The notes under the pieces: model-generated
The model's database searches: none
Seen by the model: the letters and a program-made list of their open reading frames with translations, nothing else
What the model was told of the DNA's origin: nothing
Shown: in pieces, positions 53,903-64,000 of the stretch
How the letters are laid out: the number at the start of each line of letters is the position of its first letter
Position numbering within the stretch: the first letter of the stretch is position 1
Assembly: GCF_003573695.1 (NCBI RefSeq)
Contig: NC_039360.1
Location: forward strand, 63,365,911 to 63,429,910
DNA: 64,000 nucleotides
Direction: 5' to 3'
DNA from: Papaver somniferum
Taxonomy: Eukaryota > Streptophyta > Magnoliopsida > Ranunculales > Papaveraceae
Translations under genes and position numbers: made by a program

Positions 53903-55136
53903 ATCATATAACAGTCGATTTTTCTTGATGGTTGAGAGGTTGAAAGGCGATTTTTCTTGCGACGTTGACTTGGTCAATGTTATAATCCTCTTCGAATTTC
54001 TGCTCAATTCAGATGTTTTTCAGCTAATTCTTTTGCAAATCTATGTTCTTCTAGTTCTTATTTCCAATTAATTCTGTTTTATAACTGTTTTTTCAATTCT
54101 AGTTTCTGGTTTTGAATTTAAGTTATGACCTAATTTGATTTTGAACTTTCTTTTTCATCGTACTTTTATTGTTCTGCTTAAATCATGACTGTTTAGACAT
54201 CTTTCGATTGTTGTGGTTATTCTTTATCTAATCATCTATCTGTTTTTGAGTGTTTCAATTTCGTCTTGTTCATCTTTGTAGGTCATGGGCTAAGGGAGGT
54301 GCCGCCTTAGGGTTTTTGAGGCTACATCATGAGATGTAATTAATTTTCTTCAGCTTGGTTTTAAATGGGGTTTTCTTGTTCTTGGGTATGGTTCACTGTA
54401 TCTCCTTCTGTCTAGATATTACATCTCATCAGATTAAAGTTTATAGATTTAAGATATGAAGTTTAGTCATTCAAAGGTTTTGGGGGTTTTTGAGATCCTA
54501 CTCTGGTAGGGATTAGACTATATTCAATTTCTGTAAAGTATCTGCTCTTAGCTCAAGATAATTTTCAGTTGTCTTCTGGGTTGGTTCTGTGAATTTGCTA
54601 CTTTTGCTGTGATGTCTTATCTTAATGATGGTTATAATGAGGCTGAGAGATAGACTCATAAGCATTATTCTTACTTTTAATCTAACGGGGGTTTCTTGTT
54701 TGGATTAAAGCTTACCTGTTCCACATCAAAAGCTGTGTTATTCTCATAACTCTTCATTATGCCATTAATTTTATATTAAGAGATATAAACCATTTTTGTA
54801 ATCATCTCTCTATTTCTCTCTGTTAATGGGCGGCTGAATCAGAGACTTTCAAACACTTGGAATTTTACTTAACCATTTCAGTTGCTCTTTGATCTTCTGT
54901 TCATTGAGAATAAGCATAATTATTTGTTTAGATGCCTGACATTAATGGATTATTCTTTGAGTGTGATGTATGTCATTACTGCAGGCCTATCATCTTATAT
55001 TTCCAATGTATGGTTTAATGCATTGCTTCTAATTTGGCTCTATATATGCTTGGTTGCTTAGCTTCTCTTTCTCATCCCATCTCTTTAGTCTCAAGAATTT
55101 CTCTTTCTCTGTTGTTCCTTCAGTTTATTACTGCTT
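53903..55136 (+). other. Probable 5' untranslated region of LINE 2
   Basis: T-rich DNA with no coding frame before LINE 2 ORF1. Pyrimidine-rich tracts and TTCTGTT/TCTTTG repeats suit a LINE 5' untranslated region. The exact LINE start cannot be fixed. Confidence 0.45.
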
Positions 55137-56640
55137 ATGGCTTTTGCTGCTGATCAAGTTAGGGTCTTAGATTTAGATGAGGACTTTGAAGAATTTCCTC
55201 ATAGATTTGCTTCTTTACTGTGTGATAACACTCGTAACTACTATAAAACCTCAATGAAGCATCATCTTAACAGGATCTGGGCCATTAACTCTTCAGATTT
55301 CAAGCTTGCAAAACCATTTATTCAGGGAATGAGTATTCAAAATTTGTTTGTTGTTATGTTTAAGAAAAGTAATGATAGAGATATTGCTTATGCTGCTAGG
55401 TCTACTCTGTTGTTTGGTCAGCTTTTTGCAGTGCAACAGTTAGGAAAACTGGAGTCTATCTTTGATCTGGTCTGGGAAACTACTCTCATGACGGTCCAAA
55501 TATATATCCCTTCTGATTTAGTGAACAGAGGTAGGGTTCGAGAAGTTTTGGATCAGATTGGTGCTTTTGTATCTGCTGACTCTCCGGCTTGAAACAATTA
55601 TGAAGCCAGACTTATGGTGCCACTTCATTCTCCCTTGACAAGTAAGGTAGTTTTTAACACAAATATTAAGACTTACTATATGACTGCGTTTTATCCAAAG
55701 CTTCCTTTTCGTGCTTGCAAGAGGTGCTTCGTGCTCTTTCATGATGATGACAAGTGTAGAGAGATTCAGTCGAGAATCTTTGTCAGAGGCCTTCCTGCTC
55801 CATATCCTCGTGCTTCTCATGTTGCTGTCACTAAAACTAGGAGGAATTTTGCTGGTGAGGTGAACTCCAATGTGTCAAGATCTGCTGCTTTTGGAACCGG
55901 TGTCGACATTTCTCATGAGCAGTCCAAGCCTTCTGCTTTTTCTGTATGCCTGCATACCTCGGGGGTTTTAGGTAATAGATCATCGGTACTTTCCGCTCAT
56001 AATTTTGCTTCTGTGAGACCTCGAGTCTCTGCCTTAACCATTAGGGAACCCAGTAATACTGGTCATGCTTCGCCTCGTCTTGTGTCTCTTAATCGTCATG
56101 GTCTCATTTGTGACCCTTTTGATCGTAAAGGGAAAAGGCCTATAACTAATTTTGAATCTGATATACTAGATGGTTATTCTGGTGATTCCCCCTTTTCATT
56201 CATGCCTACTCCTCGTTGGCCGCCTGCTTCTTTTATGCCCCTTTTACCCCTCCTTCAGATGTATCCTTTAATGTTGGGAATGTGGGAGAGTCCTCGAGTA
56301 TGGGATCCTTGGGTGGGAATGTTTTTTGGTCTATGTCAAGTTCAACCTTTTCTCAGACGGTGGTCGCCTCTTCGAGTTTTATTTTCGGTGTTGCATGAGA
56401 AATGAATTTCACTTCTGATGAATTTATGTCCTCCAATCCTAGAAATGATCTCATGAATGGTATTGATAATAATGATGAGTTTTTAGACAATGTTATTCTT
56501 GAAACGATGCCTCTTGCGTCTTTACCTCCTGAATCTGTTATCACAAACGAAGAATTTGAGAAGAAGATTGATCTCATGATGCTGGACTCTGACCCTTTGG
56601 CAACTGGAACCTCCCCTACCCATGATCTAGTAAGTCTTCT
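55137..56640 (+). pseudogene. LINE 2 ORF1 (nucleic-acid-binding protein), broken
   Basis: Plant L1-type ORF1, an RNA-binding protein of the element RNP. Residues about 40-130 resemble the DUF4283-like domain (FKLAKPFIQGMSIQNLFVVM ... VWETTLMTVQIYIPSDLVNR). After an in-frame TGA at 55590-55592 the same frame gives a CX2CX4HX4C knuckle (CKRCFVLFHDDDKC, about 55718-55760). The frame shifts from 3 to 2 near 56215 and passes another TGA at 56396-56398. The end is near 56640. Confidence 0.78.
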
Positions 56641-56792
56641 GCTATCACTTGTTAGTTTTTTTTTAAAAGAATCTTTATTTACAGTATCTTTCTTTCGCCT
56701 AGTTTGTTAACTTATTTGTTGTTGTTGCTTTCTATTTCTCTATCTTTGTATGATTCTCATACCTACAGTTAGTTTCTAGTTTTTCCTATAAG

Positions 56793-59216
56793 ATGGAGTT
56801 TTTATGTTGGAACATTAATGGTTGTTGCTCTGATAGGAACTGGAGACACTTAGCCAATCTTGTTAGAAAATATAAACTGGATTGTGTGTGTCTGCTTGAA
56901 ACAATGGTTGACAATGACACAGTTACAAAATACACTCATCACTTTCCTTTTGATGCCTGGTCTTTTATTCCTGCTATTGGTAAATCGGGTGGTCTAGCCT
57001 TTGGATATTTTGAAAAATCGAGTATTGAAGTGTTAGGTTGATCTCTAAACAAGATTCATATATTGTGTGACATTACGCCTTCAATTAAAAACTGTGTTAT
57101 CTCCTTTATCTGTGGGTCTTTATCTCTGAGTGGAAACAGAAATCAATGGAATTTTTTAAATGACATGTTAGATAATAAAAATAATCCCTGGTTACTAGTT
57201 GGAGATTTTAATTTCATCTTACATAGCTCTGAAAAACAAAGTGGTAATGTTGATGGTTCCTTTCCTCCTAATTTTGTTAGAGAATATTTGATTAAGATGA
57301 ATATGAATGAAGTGTTTTCGTATGGAAATCCTTATACTTGGTGTAATCGAAGATTCAAAAACCCTGCTGATTTGATTTTTGAAAATTTGGATAGAAGTTT
57401 TATGAATGATAAATGGGTCTCTGCTTTACCCCAGACTAGAGTCACAAATTTAGGTAGAATTTATTCTGACCACAGTCCTATAATGATGAAGTGTTTTCAT
57501 TTTGAGAGGAATGTAAACATTCCTTATAAATTCTTTAAGTGTTGGCAACTTAATCTTGAATTTAAAGATGTCCTGAATAACTCTTGGTATCATAAAGTTA
57601 ATGGATCTCCTTCTTTTGTTGTTGTGAATAAAATTAATAATGTTAAGAATTTTTTAGTGAAGTGGAATGTTAACTCTTTTGTCACATAAAAACAACTATA
57701 GGACGGTTAAAAACTGAGTTAGAAAAACTTCAAGCTTTTCCTTACACTCCTCAGATTGGTGGTTACATTTTAAATTATTCCAAGTAATTCGATTATTGGT
57801 ATGAAATAGAACGTTGTTTCTACAAACAAAAATCTAGAATAAATGATTTCACACATTACGATAGGAACACAAGTTTCTTTCATAACATTGTTAGGCTGAG
57901 GAATATGTATAGCACCATACATACTATAAGAGATGATCAAGGTAATTGGTTGGAAAAAAGAGAACAAGTAGCTGATTTGCTTTCTAGACATTTCAAGAAA
58001 ATTTTTACCACCTCAAACCCTAGTGACAGGGACATTGATCAAGCGTTAAGATTTGTTACTCCTATTATCTCTGAAGATATTAATACTTCTTTAGTTTCCA
58101 TCCCTTCCTACCAAGAAATTTTGGATACGGTTAATATGATGGCTCCTTGGAGTTCTCCAGGACCGGATGGCTTCTCGCCTGGTTTCTTCAAGGACAACTA
58201 GGACACTGTCCATTCTGAAGTTGTTTCGCATGTGCAGAGTTTTTCATAAATAAGTATCTGCTTAAACAAACTAATTTTTCTTATATTACCTTAATTCCTA
58301 AAATCAAGAATGTTGCCACCCCTCATGATTTCAGGCCTATCAGTCTAGCAAACTGTGTTTACAAAATCATATCAAAATTTTTAACTAATAGACTAAAGCC
58401 TCTTTTAGATTCTCTGATTTTACCGTTTCAATCTGCTTTCGTTGCTAATCGTCAGATTCATGATAACATTGTGATTACGCATGAAATTCTTCACTCCTTT
58501 AAAACTAAAAAAAAAAATTCGAAAAATAGTCATATTGCGATAAAGCTTGACCTTTCTAAGGCTTTCGATAGATTAGAAAGGTCCTTTTATCATTGTTGTT
58601 TTTAAAAAGTTGGGCTTCTCTGAGGACTGGTGTAAATTGATTTATCAGTGTATTAGCACAGTGTCTTACTCAGTATTGGTCAATGGCTCACCTACTGAGC
58701 CTTTTCTTCCTTCTCGGGGCATTAGACAGGGAGATTGTCTCTCGCCTTATATCTTCTTTCTTTGTATGGAGGTTTTATCTCAGTTGCTAATTAAAGCCGA
58801 GGATGAAAAACTAATTCAGGGATTTAAATTAAAAAAAAAAACAGTCCATCCATTTTTCATCTCTTTTTTGCAGATGATTGTATGCTATTTTGTAAAGCTT
58901 ATGTTACTTATGCTAAGAATATTCTTAAGGTTATCAAGGTTTTTACGAAGGCTTCAGGTCAGGCAATTAATTTTGAGAAATCAGGTTTCATGACTAGTGG
59001 AAAAATGCATCATAGACACATTAAGATATTATCCAAAGCTCTTAACATGAAGTTTCTTAGTAGTTCTGAAAAATACTTAGGTACTCCTTTGTTTATTGGT
59101 AAGAACAAGACTAAATCTTTTAGTTTCCTCATTGATAACTTCTATGCCAGACTGAACTCTTCAAAGAAATCTAAATTGAATGTTGCTGGAAGAAATGTGG
59201 TAACTAAGCATGTTTT
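56793..59216 (+). pseudogene. LINE 2 ORF2 (endonuclease and reverse transcriptase), broken and cut
   Basis: Endonuclease: MEFLCWNINGC at the start, CLLET, LLVGDFNFIL and YSDHSPIMM. Reverse transcriptase: PGPDGFSPGFF, DFRPISLANCVYKIISKFL, KLDLSKAFDRLE, SRGIRQGDCLSPY and the catalytic FFADDCM at about 58864-58884. Several stops (57039, 57785, 58199) and frameshifts (about 57665, 58600, 58850) make it dead. It stops at 59216 in the segment after RT, where the LTR of element F begins; the zinc-binding and RNase H parts would lie beyond element F. Confidence 0.9.
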
Positions 59217-59534
59217 TGTAGAGTACCAAGTACAACTACAAGATGAAGATGATGATATAGCAGCAAGCTTCTTTCTCTCTCAGGATTCAGAGCCTAACTT
59301 TCGACTGAAAGCAAAGGATTTTTCATTGACTAATTTTTCCAGGTTACAAAAATGATTAGTGTTTAATAGCCCAATCCTGAGGACAAGAGTTAACGGCTAC
59401 AAACACATCATAATTGAATTACAGAACTCGAGGAATTAACCTGGGATATTTTATAATTGAAGTTACTAAGCTACCCTTGCCAGAAGTAAATACTAGAGAT
59501 GGTCGTGGTTTGTTGAATGAACCATGTAGGTTCA
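59217..59534 (-). mobile_element. Element F (Ty3/gypsy) 3' LTR (318 bp)
   Basis: On the minus strand it starts TGAACCTACATGGTTCA at 59534 and ends GGTACTCTACA at 59217. GATGGGGGAGGCATTATCA just upstream is the polypurine tract (59535-59553). The LTR is short for the family, and its start is itself a small inverted repeat (TGAACC/GGTTCA). LINE 2 reverse transcriptase is cut exactly at its outer edge. Confidence 0.75.
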
Positions 59535-62500
59535 TGATAATGCCTCCCCCATCAACGATCCTTGTCCTCAAGGATAAGGTCTGGAAATTGAGCTTGTATG
59601 TGGGTTGTATCCTCCCATGTAGCCTCCTCTGGCGCTGCAGCAGAACATGGGACCAAAATCTGTGGGATGGAAGTAGCACCTCTGACAGTAGTCCTTGAGT
59701 CCAACACAGCAACAGGATCCACCACGAAAGTCCTGTATGGTCGACTAAGGGAAGTTGAGGTAGCACCACTGCCTGAGATCCAATCTTCTTCTTCAGTTGA
59801 GATATATGGAAGACATAGTGAATTCTAGACCCTACAGGTAGCTTTAATTTATAGGCAACTGCTCCAATTTTATGAAGGACTTCAAAAGGGCCAAAATACC
59901 TTGCAGAAAGTTTGAAGTTCCTCCTTAGAGCCACTGAAGTTTGTCGATACAGTTGTAACCGCAAGAAAACTAGATCACCAACCTCAAAACTTCTATCAGT
60001 TCGCTTCTTGTCTGCAAAAAACTTCATCCTGTTTTGGGCTCTAGCAAGTTCCTCTTTGAGTAGCTGCATCATAATGTCTCTTTGTTGCAAGTAATCATCA
60101 ACAGTAGCCACTGGAGTAGAAGCAGGAAATGGGAAGGCCAAATGGGGAGGTGCATATCCATATAGTGCTTGAAAAGGAGACATTTTGAGGCTTGTGTGGT
60201 AGTTGGTGTTGAACCACCATTCTGCCAAAGCCAACCATTAGACCCACTGTTTGGGATGTTAACTAGTCATGCATCTCAAAAACTGCTCCACACAAGCATT
60301 GGTTCTCTCTGTTTGACCATCTGTCTGAGGATGGTAAGCCGTGCTGAGCTTTAATATGGTTCCCAAGGACTTGAACAGTGCCTGCCAAAAATGGCTGATG
60401 AAGATCTTATCTCTGTCACTGACAATGGAGCTGGGAAGTCCATGGAGCTTGAATACATGTGTAAGAAATTCATTGGCAATTGTAGCAGCAGTGAAGGGGT
60501 GTCCAAGTGGAATAAAATGACTATATTTAGTTAGTCTATCCACAACAACCAGTATAACATTCTTTCTAAAGGACATAGGCAGACCCTCTATGAAATCTAA
60601 AGAAATGTGTTGCCATGCATTATCTGGAACGGGTAAAGGTTGTAGCAACCCACCAGGAAGAGTATTTTCCCCATTGCTGCACTGACAAACATCACAAGAG
60701 GTGATGAACTGAATGATTTCAGTTTTCATATTTGGCCAGTAGAAAGAGGTTTTGGCTCTATGATAAGTACCATTAATACCTGAGTGGCCTCCTATGGCCG
60801 AAGAATGGAGGGAATGTAATATACTGTATCTGAGTGAAATACTAGAACCAATGTAGAGTCTGCCTTTAAACTTCAGGATTCCATGAGTTTAAGAGTAGGT
60901 GTTGTGAGTTGGAGTCACAGTCAACTGAGTAATAAGTTTTTGAGCAAGTGTGTCAGACTCATAGCTAGAAACTATATCTTGCACCCATTGAGATTGAGAT
61001 AAGGATAATGCAGAGCATTCAGCAGATGGTAGTCTAGATAAGGCATCAGCAACCTTGTTTTCCAATCCCTTTTTATATTTGATAACATAATCTAAACCTA
61101 TCAACTTGTTCAACCACTTTTGCTGCAATGCAGTGGATAGCTTCTGATCCATTAAGTACTTCAGACTTTGGTGGTCTGTGTGAATTATGAATTGTTGACT
61201 GCATAAATAGTGCCTCCATATCTGAACAGACAATACAATTGCCAAAAACTCTTTCTCATAAATAGATAAGGCTAATGCCTTAGGACCTAGTGGCTTACTG
61301 AAAAATGCAATAGGTTTATGTTCTTGCATAAGGACAGCACCTACACCTCTGGAGCATGCATCTGTTTCAAGAGTGAATGGTTTTGAGAAATATGGAAGAG
61401 CCAATACTGGTGCAGAAGTCATTGCAAATTTGATAGTTGAGAAAGCAGTGGTGGCTTTAGCATTCCAAGAGAAGGAATCCTTCTTCAACATGTCAGTAAG
61501 TGGTCTACATATAGTACCATACCCTTTAATGAACTTTCTGTAATAGCCAGTCAGGCCAAGAAACCCTTTGAGATGCTTCAGTGTCTTGGGTTGAGGCCAA
61601 TTGAGCATTGTCGTAATCTTGTCAGGATCAGCAGCTACACCCTCTGCAGTGATAATATGACCTAGATACTCCAATTGAGGTTGTGAAAAAGCACACTTAG
61701 ACAACTTAGCGTACAATGAATATTTTCTCAATAAGGAGAATGTGAGTTGTAAATGCTCCAAGTGAGCTTCCATGGATGGGTTGTAAACTAATATGTCGTC
61801 GAAGTAGACAAGTACAAATTTACGCAAGTATGGCTGAGAAACTTCATTCATTAGTGCTTGGAATGTTGCTGGAGCATTAGTAAGCCCAAAAGGCATTACT
61901 CTGAATTCATAATGTCCTTGAGTGAGTACGAAAAGCAGTTTTATGTATATCTGGAGCGTAGACCCGAATCTGGTAATAACCTGAACGAAGATCAATCTTA
62001 TGTATGTCCTTGGAAAAAACTACAGACCCATTTGATTCATCTAACAGTTCTTCTATAAGAGGTATTGGAAATTTGTCTTTGACAGTAATGTCATTGAGTT
62101 TACGATAGTCGATACAAAATCTCCATGTACTATCTTTTTTCTTGACAAGAAGAATGGGAGCAGTGAAGGGACTATGACTAGGTTGTATTATACCAGATGA
62201 AAGCATTTCAGCAACTAATGATTCAACCACAAATTTATGCACATATGGACATTTATAGGGTCTTTGAGATGTAGGGTTAGAGCCAGCTTTTAAGGGAATT
62301 TTATGATCAAATGATCGAGATGGTGGTAAGCTAGAGGACTCAGCAAATATATCTGAAAAAGAATCCAAAAGACCAGCTACTACAGGAGGTGGTGGACCAA
62401 TAGGGGTTGAAGAAATGGAAAAGAATTGTCCAATAAGAGTGGGGGTGTTATTCTTAATAAATTTTGTAAGTGATGACCCACTAATGAGACTCAGTGAAGA

Positions 62501-62917
62501 TTTAGATGAAGTACCTTGAAGAGTAATTTGAGTCCCCTGGTGAAAGAAAGACAGCCTAAGTTTGGTGAAGTTAAAAATAAAATCTCCAAGTTGGCGTAGC
62601 CAATCATCTCCCAACACAATGTCGCATCCCCCCAAGGGAAAGGCTCTCAAGTTGGCGGAGAACTGGCACCCCTGCATTTCCCAATTAAGATTCTGGCAAA
62701 TACCCTTACTAACAGTGCTATCGCCATTAGAAACTGTAACAAGCATATGTCCAGTAGGGGACTCATGAAGACCCAATTTAGATGTTAAAGCTGCATCAAT
62801 AAAACTATGTGTAATCCCTGTATCAATGAGGATCATAACAGGATGCTTGTTAAGAAGACCAGAAATCCGTATGATGTCATGAGTAACATTCCCAGTTAAG
62901 GCATGTAATGAAATTTA
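59535..62917 (-). pseudogene. pol: Element F pol (protease, RT, RNase H, integrase, chromodomain-like end), broken
   Basis: In order on the minus strand: protease with [12 protein letters not shown] (about 62830), RT with [24 protein letters not shown] and YFDDILVY (about 61790), RNase H with LETDACSRGVGAVL and HTDHQSLKYL, integrase with SLDFIEGLP, VSDRDKIF and HPQTDGQTERTN (60259-60729), C-terminal domain GDLVFLRLQLY ... GPFEVLHKIGAVAYKL, and in a shifted frame a chromodomain-like PEEATWED (about 59620). Breaks: TAA at 62915-62917, a frame change near 61920, another between 60889 and 60730, and one near 59700. The domain order PR-RT-RH-INT with a chromodomain marks a chromovirus. Confidence 0.9.
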
Positions 62918-63972
62918 AATAGGGGAATCGCCGCCAGAGGGTGATGTATCATTAGCTTCCTCAGTGGAGAAGGCCTCTTGTTCTTTAATGTCATTATCAG
63001 CAATCAACATGAATAACTGTTGAATCTTACATCTGTGACTCAGCCTATTTCATCACAGTTATAACAAAGTCCCTTGTCCTTGCGAACTTGCATTTGTGCA
63101 TGAGTTAGTATTTTGATGGGAGGTAAGGGGTTGTCTGGGGAAGTTTTTTTAGGTGTAGGGGGATGAGTCACAAATGGTGGTGGTGAAGAAACATTGGTTT
63201 TTGAGTACGAAGGAGAATGAGAGAAAAAAGGTTTGATGGTGGAGGGTGGGTGAGAGACAGATAAGGGTGTAGGTGTAAATGGTTTAGTGAAGAATTTCAC
63301 TGGTCTAGGCTGAAGATGCATAGAAGCCTGTTGTAATCTATCCAGATAAAATGCCTTAGAGGTAGTTTCTGGATTGAACATTTGCACAACTGTGTGGATA
63401 TCTTCTTTGAGTCCACTAATAAAACTCAAAGTATAAAAACTCTCAGGAAGGTGAGGGTTATTAGAAACCATATAGCTTTTATAATGTTCCCAAGTATCAT
63501 AATATTCCTCAACAGTTGTGGTTTGACATAGTTTATTGAAGCTACCGACATAATTATCTTGTGCAACATCCTCAAATCGGGCACATAAATCATGAACAAA
63601 AGTATCCCATGGAATGAAATCTTTACCTTGCTGATAGTTCAAATACCACGGATCGACTTGAGAATCAAAATCGATAGCAGCCATATCAACTCGTTCATCG
63701 TCTGGAAATTTGTGAAGGTAAAAATACCGCTCACATTTAAGAGCCCATCCTCGAGGATTAGTACCATTGAATCTGGAAAAATCCACCTTTGGAGTACGAT
63801 TAAACTTACGATGATCATGGTGTGAAAATTCTTTGATGAATTGTTGAATTCCAGAGAAGGAATTTTCTGGGGGTGGAGGTAGATCTGAGCTTTGAGGGTC
63901 AGATTGGTTTGATGGAATTGGTGGTTGTGGTGATTCAAGTAAGGAAATAATGATATTCATTTTTGAGTTCAA
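62918..63972 (-). pseudogene. gag: Element F gag (Ty3/gypsy chromovirus type)
   Basis: From MNSKMNIIISLLES at 63972 (the real start may lie further upstream, outside the window). Residues about 60-190 are the Gag core (PKVDFSRFNGTNPRGWALKC, FEDVAQDNYVGSFNKLCQTT). A Ser/Thr/Pro-rich linker and a zinc knuckle follow (CYNCDEIG at about 63040-63065); its His and last Cys (SHRC) are read one base out of frame, so the gag is frameshifted at the knuckle. The 5' LTR and primer-binding site are outside the window. Confidence 0.88.
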
Positions 63973-64000
63973 GGAATTAAGCTCAGATTTGATATCTGAG

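Noticed and set aside
51932..53907. Target-site duplication for element E
   Set aside because: ACCAG on the left and ATCAT on the right do not match, and the 3' LTR end is mutated, so none can be claimed.

Overview
The window is plant nuclear DNA, most likely from a eudicot with a large, retrotransposon-rich genome. It has plant LTR-retrotransposon lineages with initiator-tRNA and TGGCGCC-type primer-binding sites, a Stowaway MITE, plant L1-type LINEs, a DAD1-like phospholipase A1 and a plant MHK-type kinase. The species cannot be named from the sequence alone. By my reading about nine tenths is transposable-element DNA. Two gene-like loci lie in the least disrupted stretch (about 12.1-18.7 kb): a frameshifted class-3 lipase (13498-14766, +) and an uninterrupted MHK/RCK-type kinase reading frame (15341-16786, -).

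Left arm (1-12 kb): one family with LTRs of about 2.4 kb (called family A) is nested in itself in alternating orientation. A gag-only, non-autonomous Copia-type element (SIRE/Maximus-like gag) runs on the minus strand: 3' LTR 1-2024 cut by the window edge, internal part 2025-5852, 5' LTR 5853-8240. It sits beside the PPT of a plus-strand copy whose 3' LTR is 8297-10694. That LTR in turn cuts a minus-strand LTR fragment (10695-12059). More family A LTRs lie at 18.8-25.6 kb, including a solo LTR (20637-23079) that splits an older, opposite LTR.

Centre (25.5-51.8 kb): an L1-type LINE 3' end is split inside its RNase H domain by a Ty3/gypsy element (element B). B's outer LTRs, 26576-27066 and 50902-51400, are both flanked by CTCGG. 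B is itself filled with later insertions: an Athila-like LTR and short internal region (element D), a Tat-lineage element (element C: gag-protease, integrase tail, antisense ORF, 2.5-kb LTR) and a family A LTR tail. About 9.08 kb of this stack (25548-34635) is repeated in direct tandem (34638-43717), nearly identical.

Right arm (51.8-64 kb): a compact, reverse-transcriptase-less gypsy element (element E, 51937-53902) with one open frame; a decayed L1-type LINE with ORF1 and ORF2 (about 55137-59216, +); and a decayed chromovirus-like gypsy element on the minus strand (element F, 59217 to beyond the window) inserted in that LINE's reverse transcriptase.

I see no complete autonomous element. 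The unusual signals are mostly structural: variable palindrome arrays in family A U3, hairpins with compensating stem changes in the LTR of element C, two other hairpin arrays inside non-autonomous elements, and the fresh tandem duplication.
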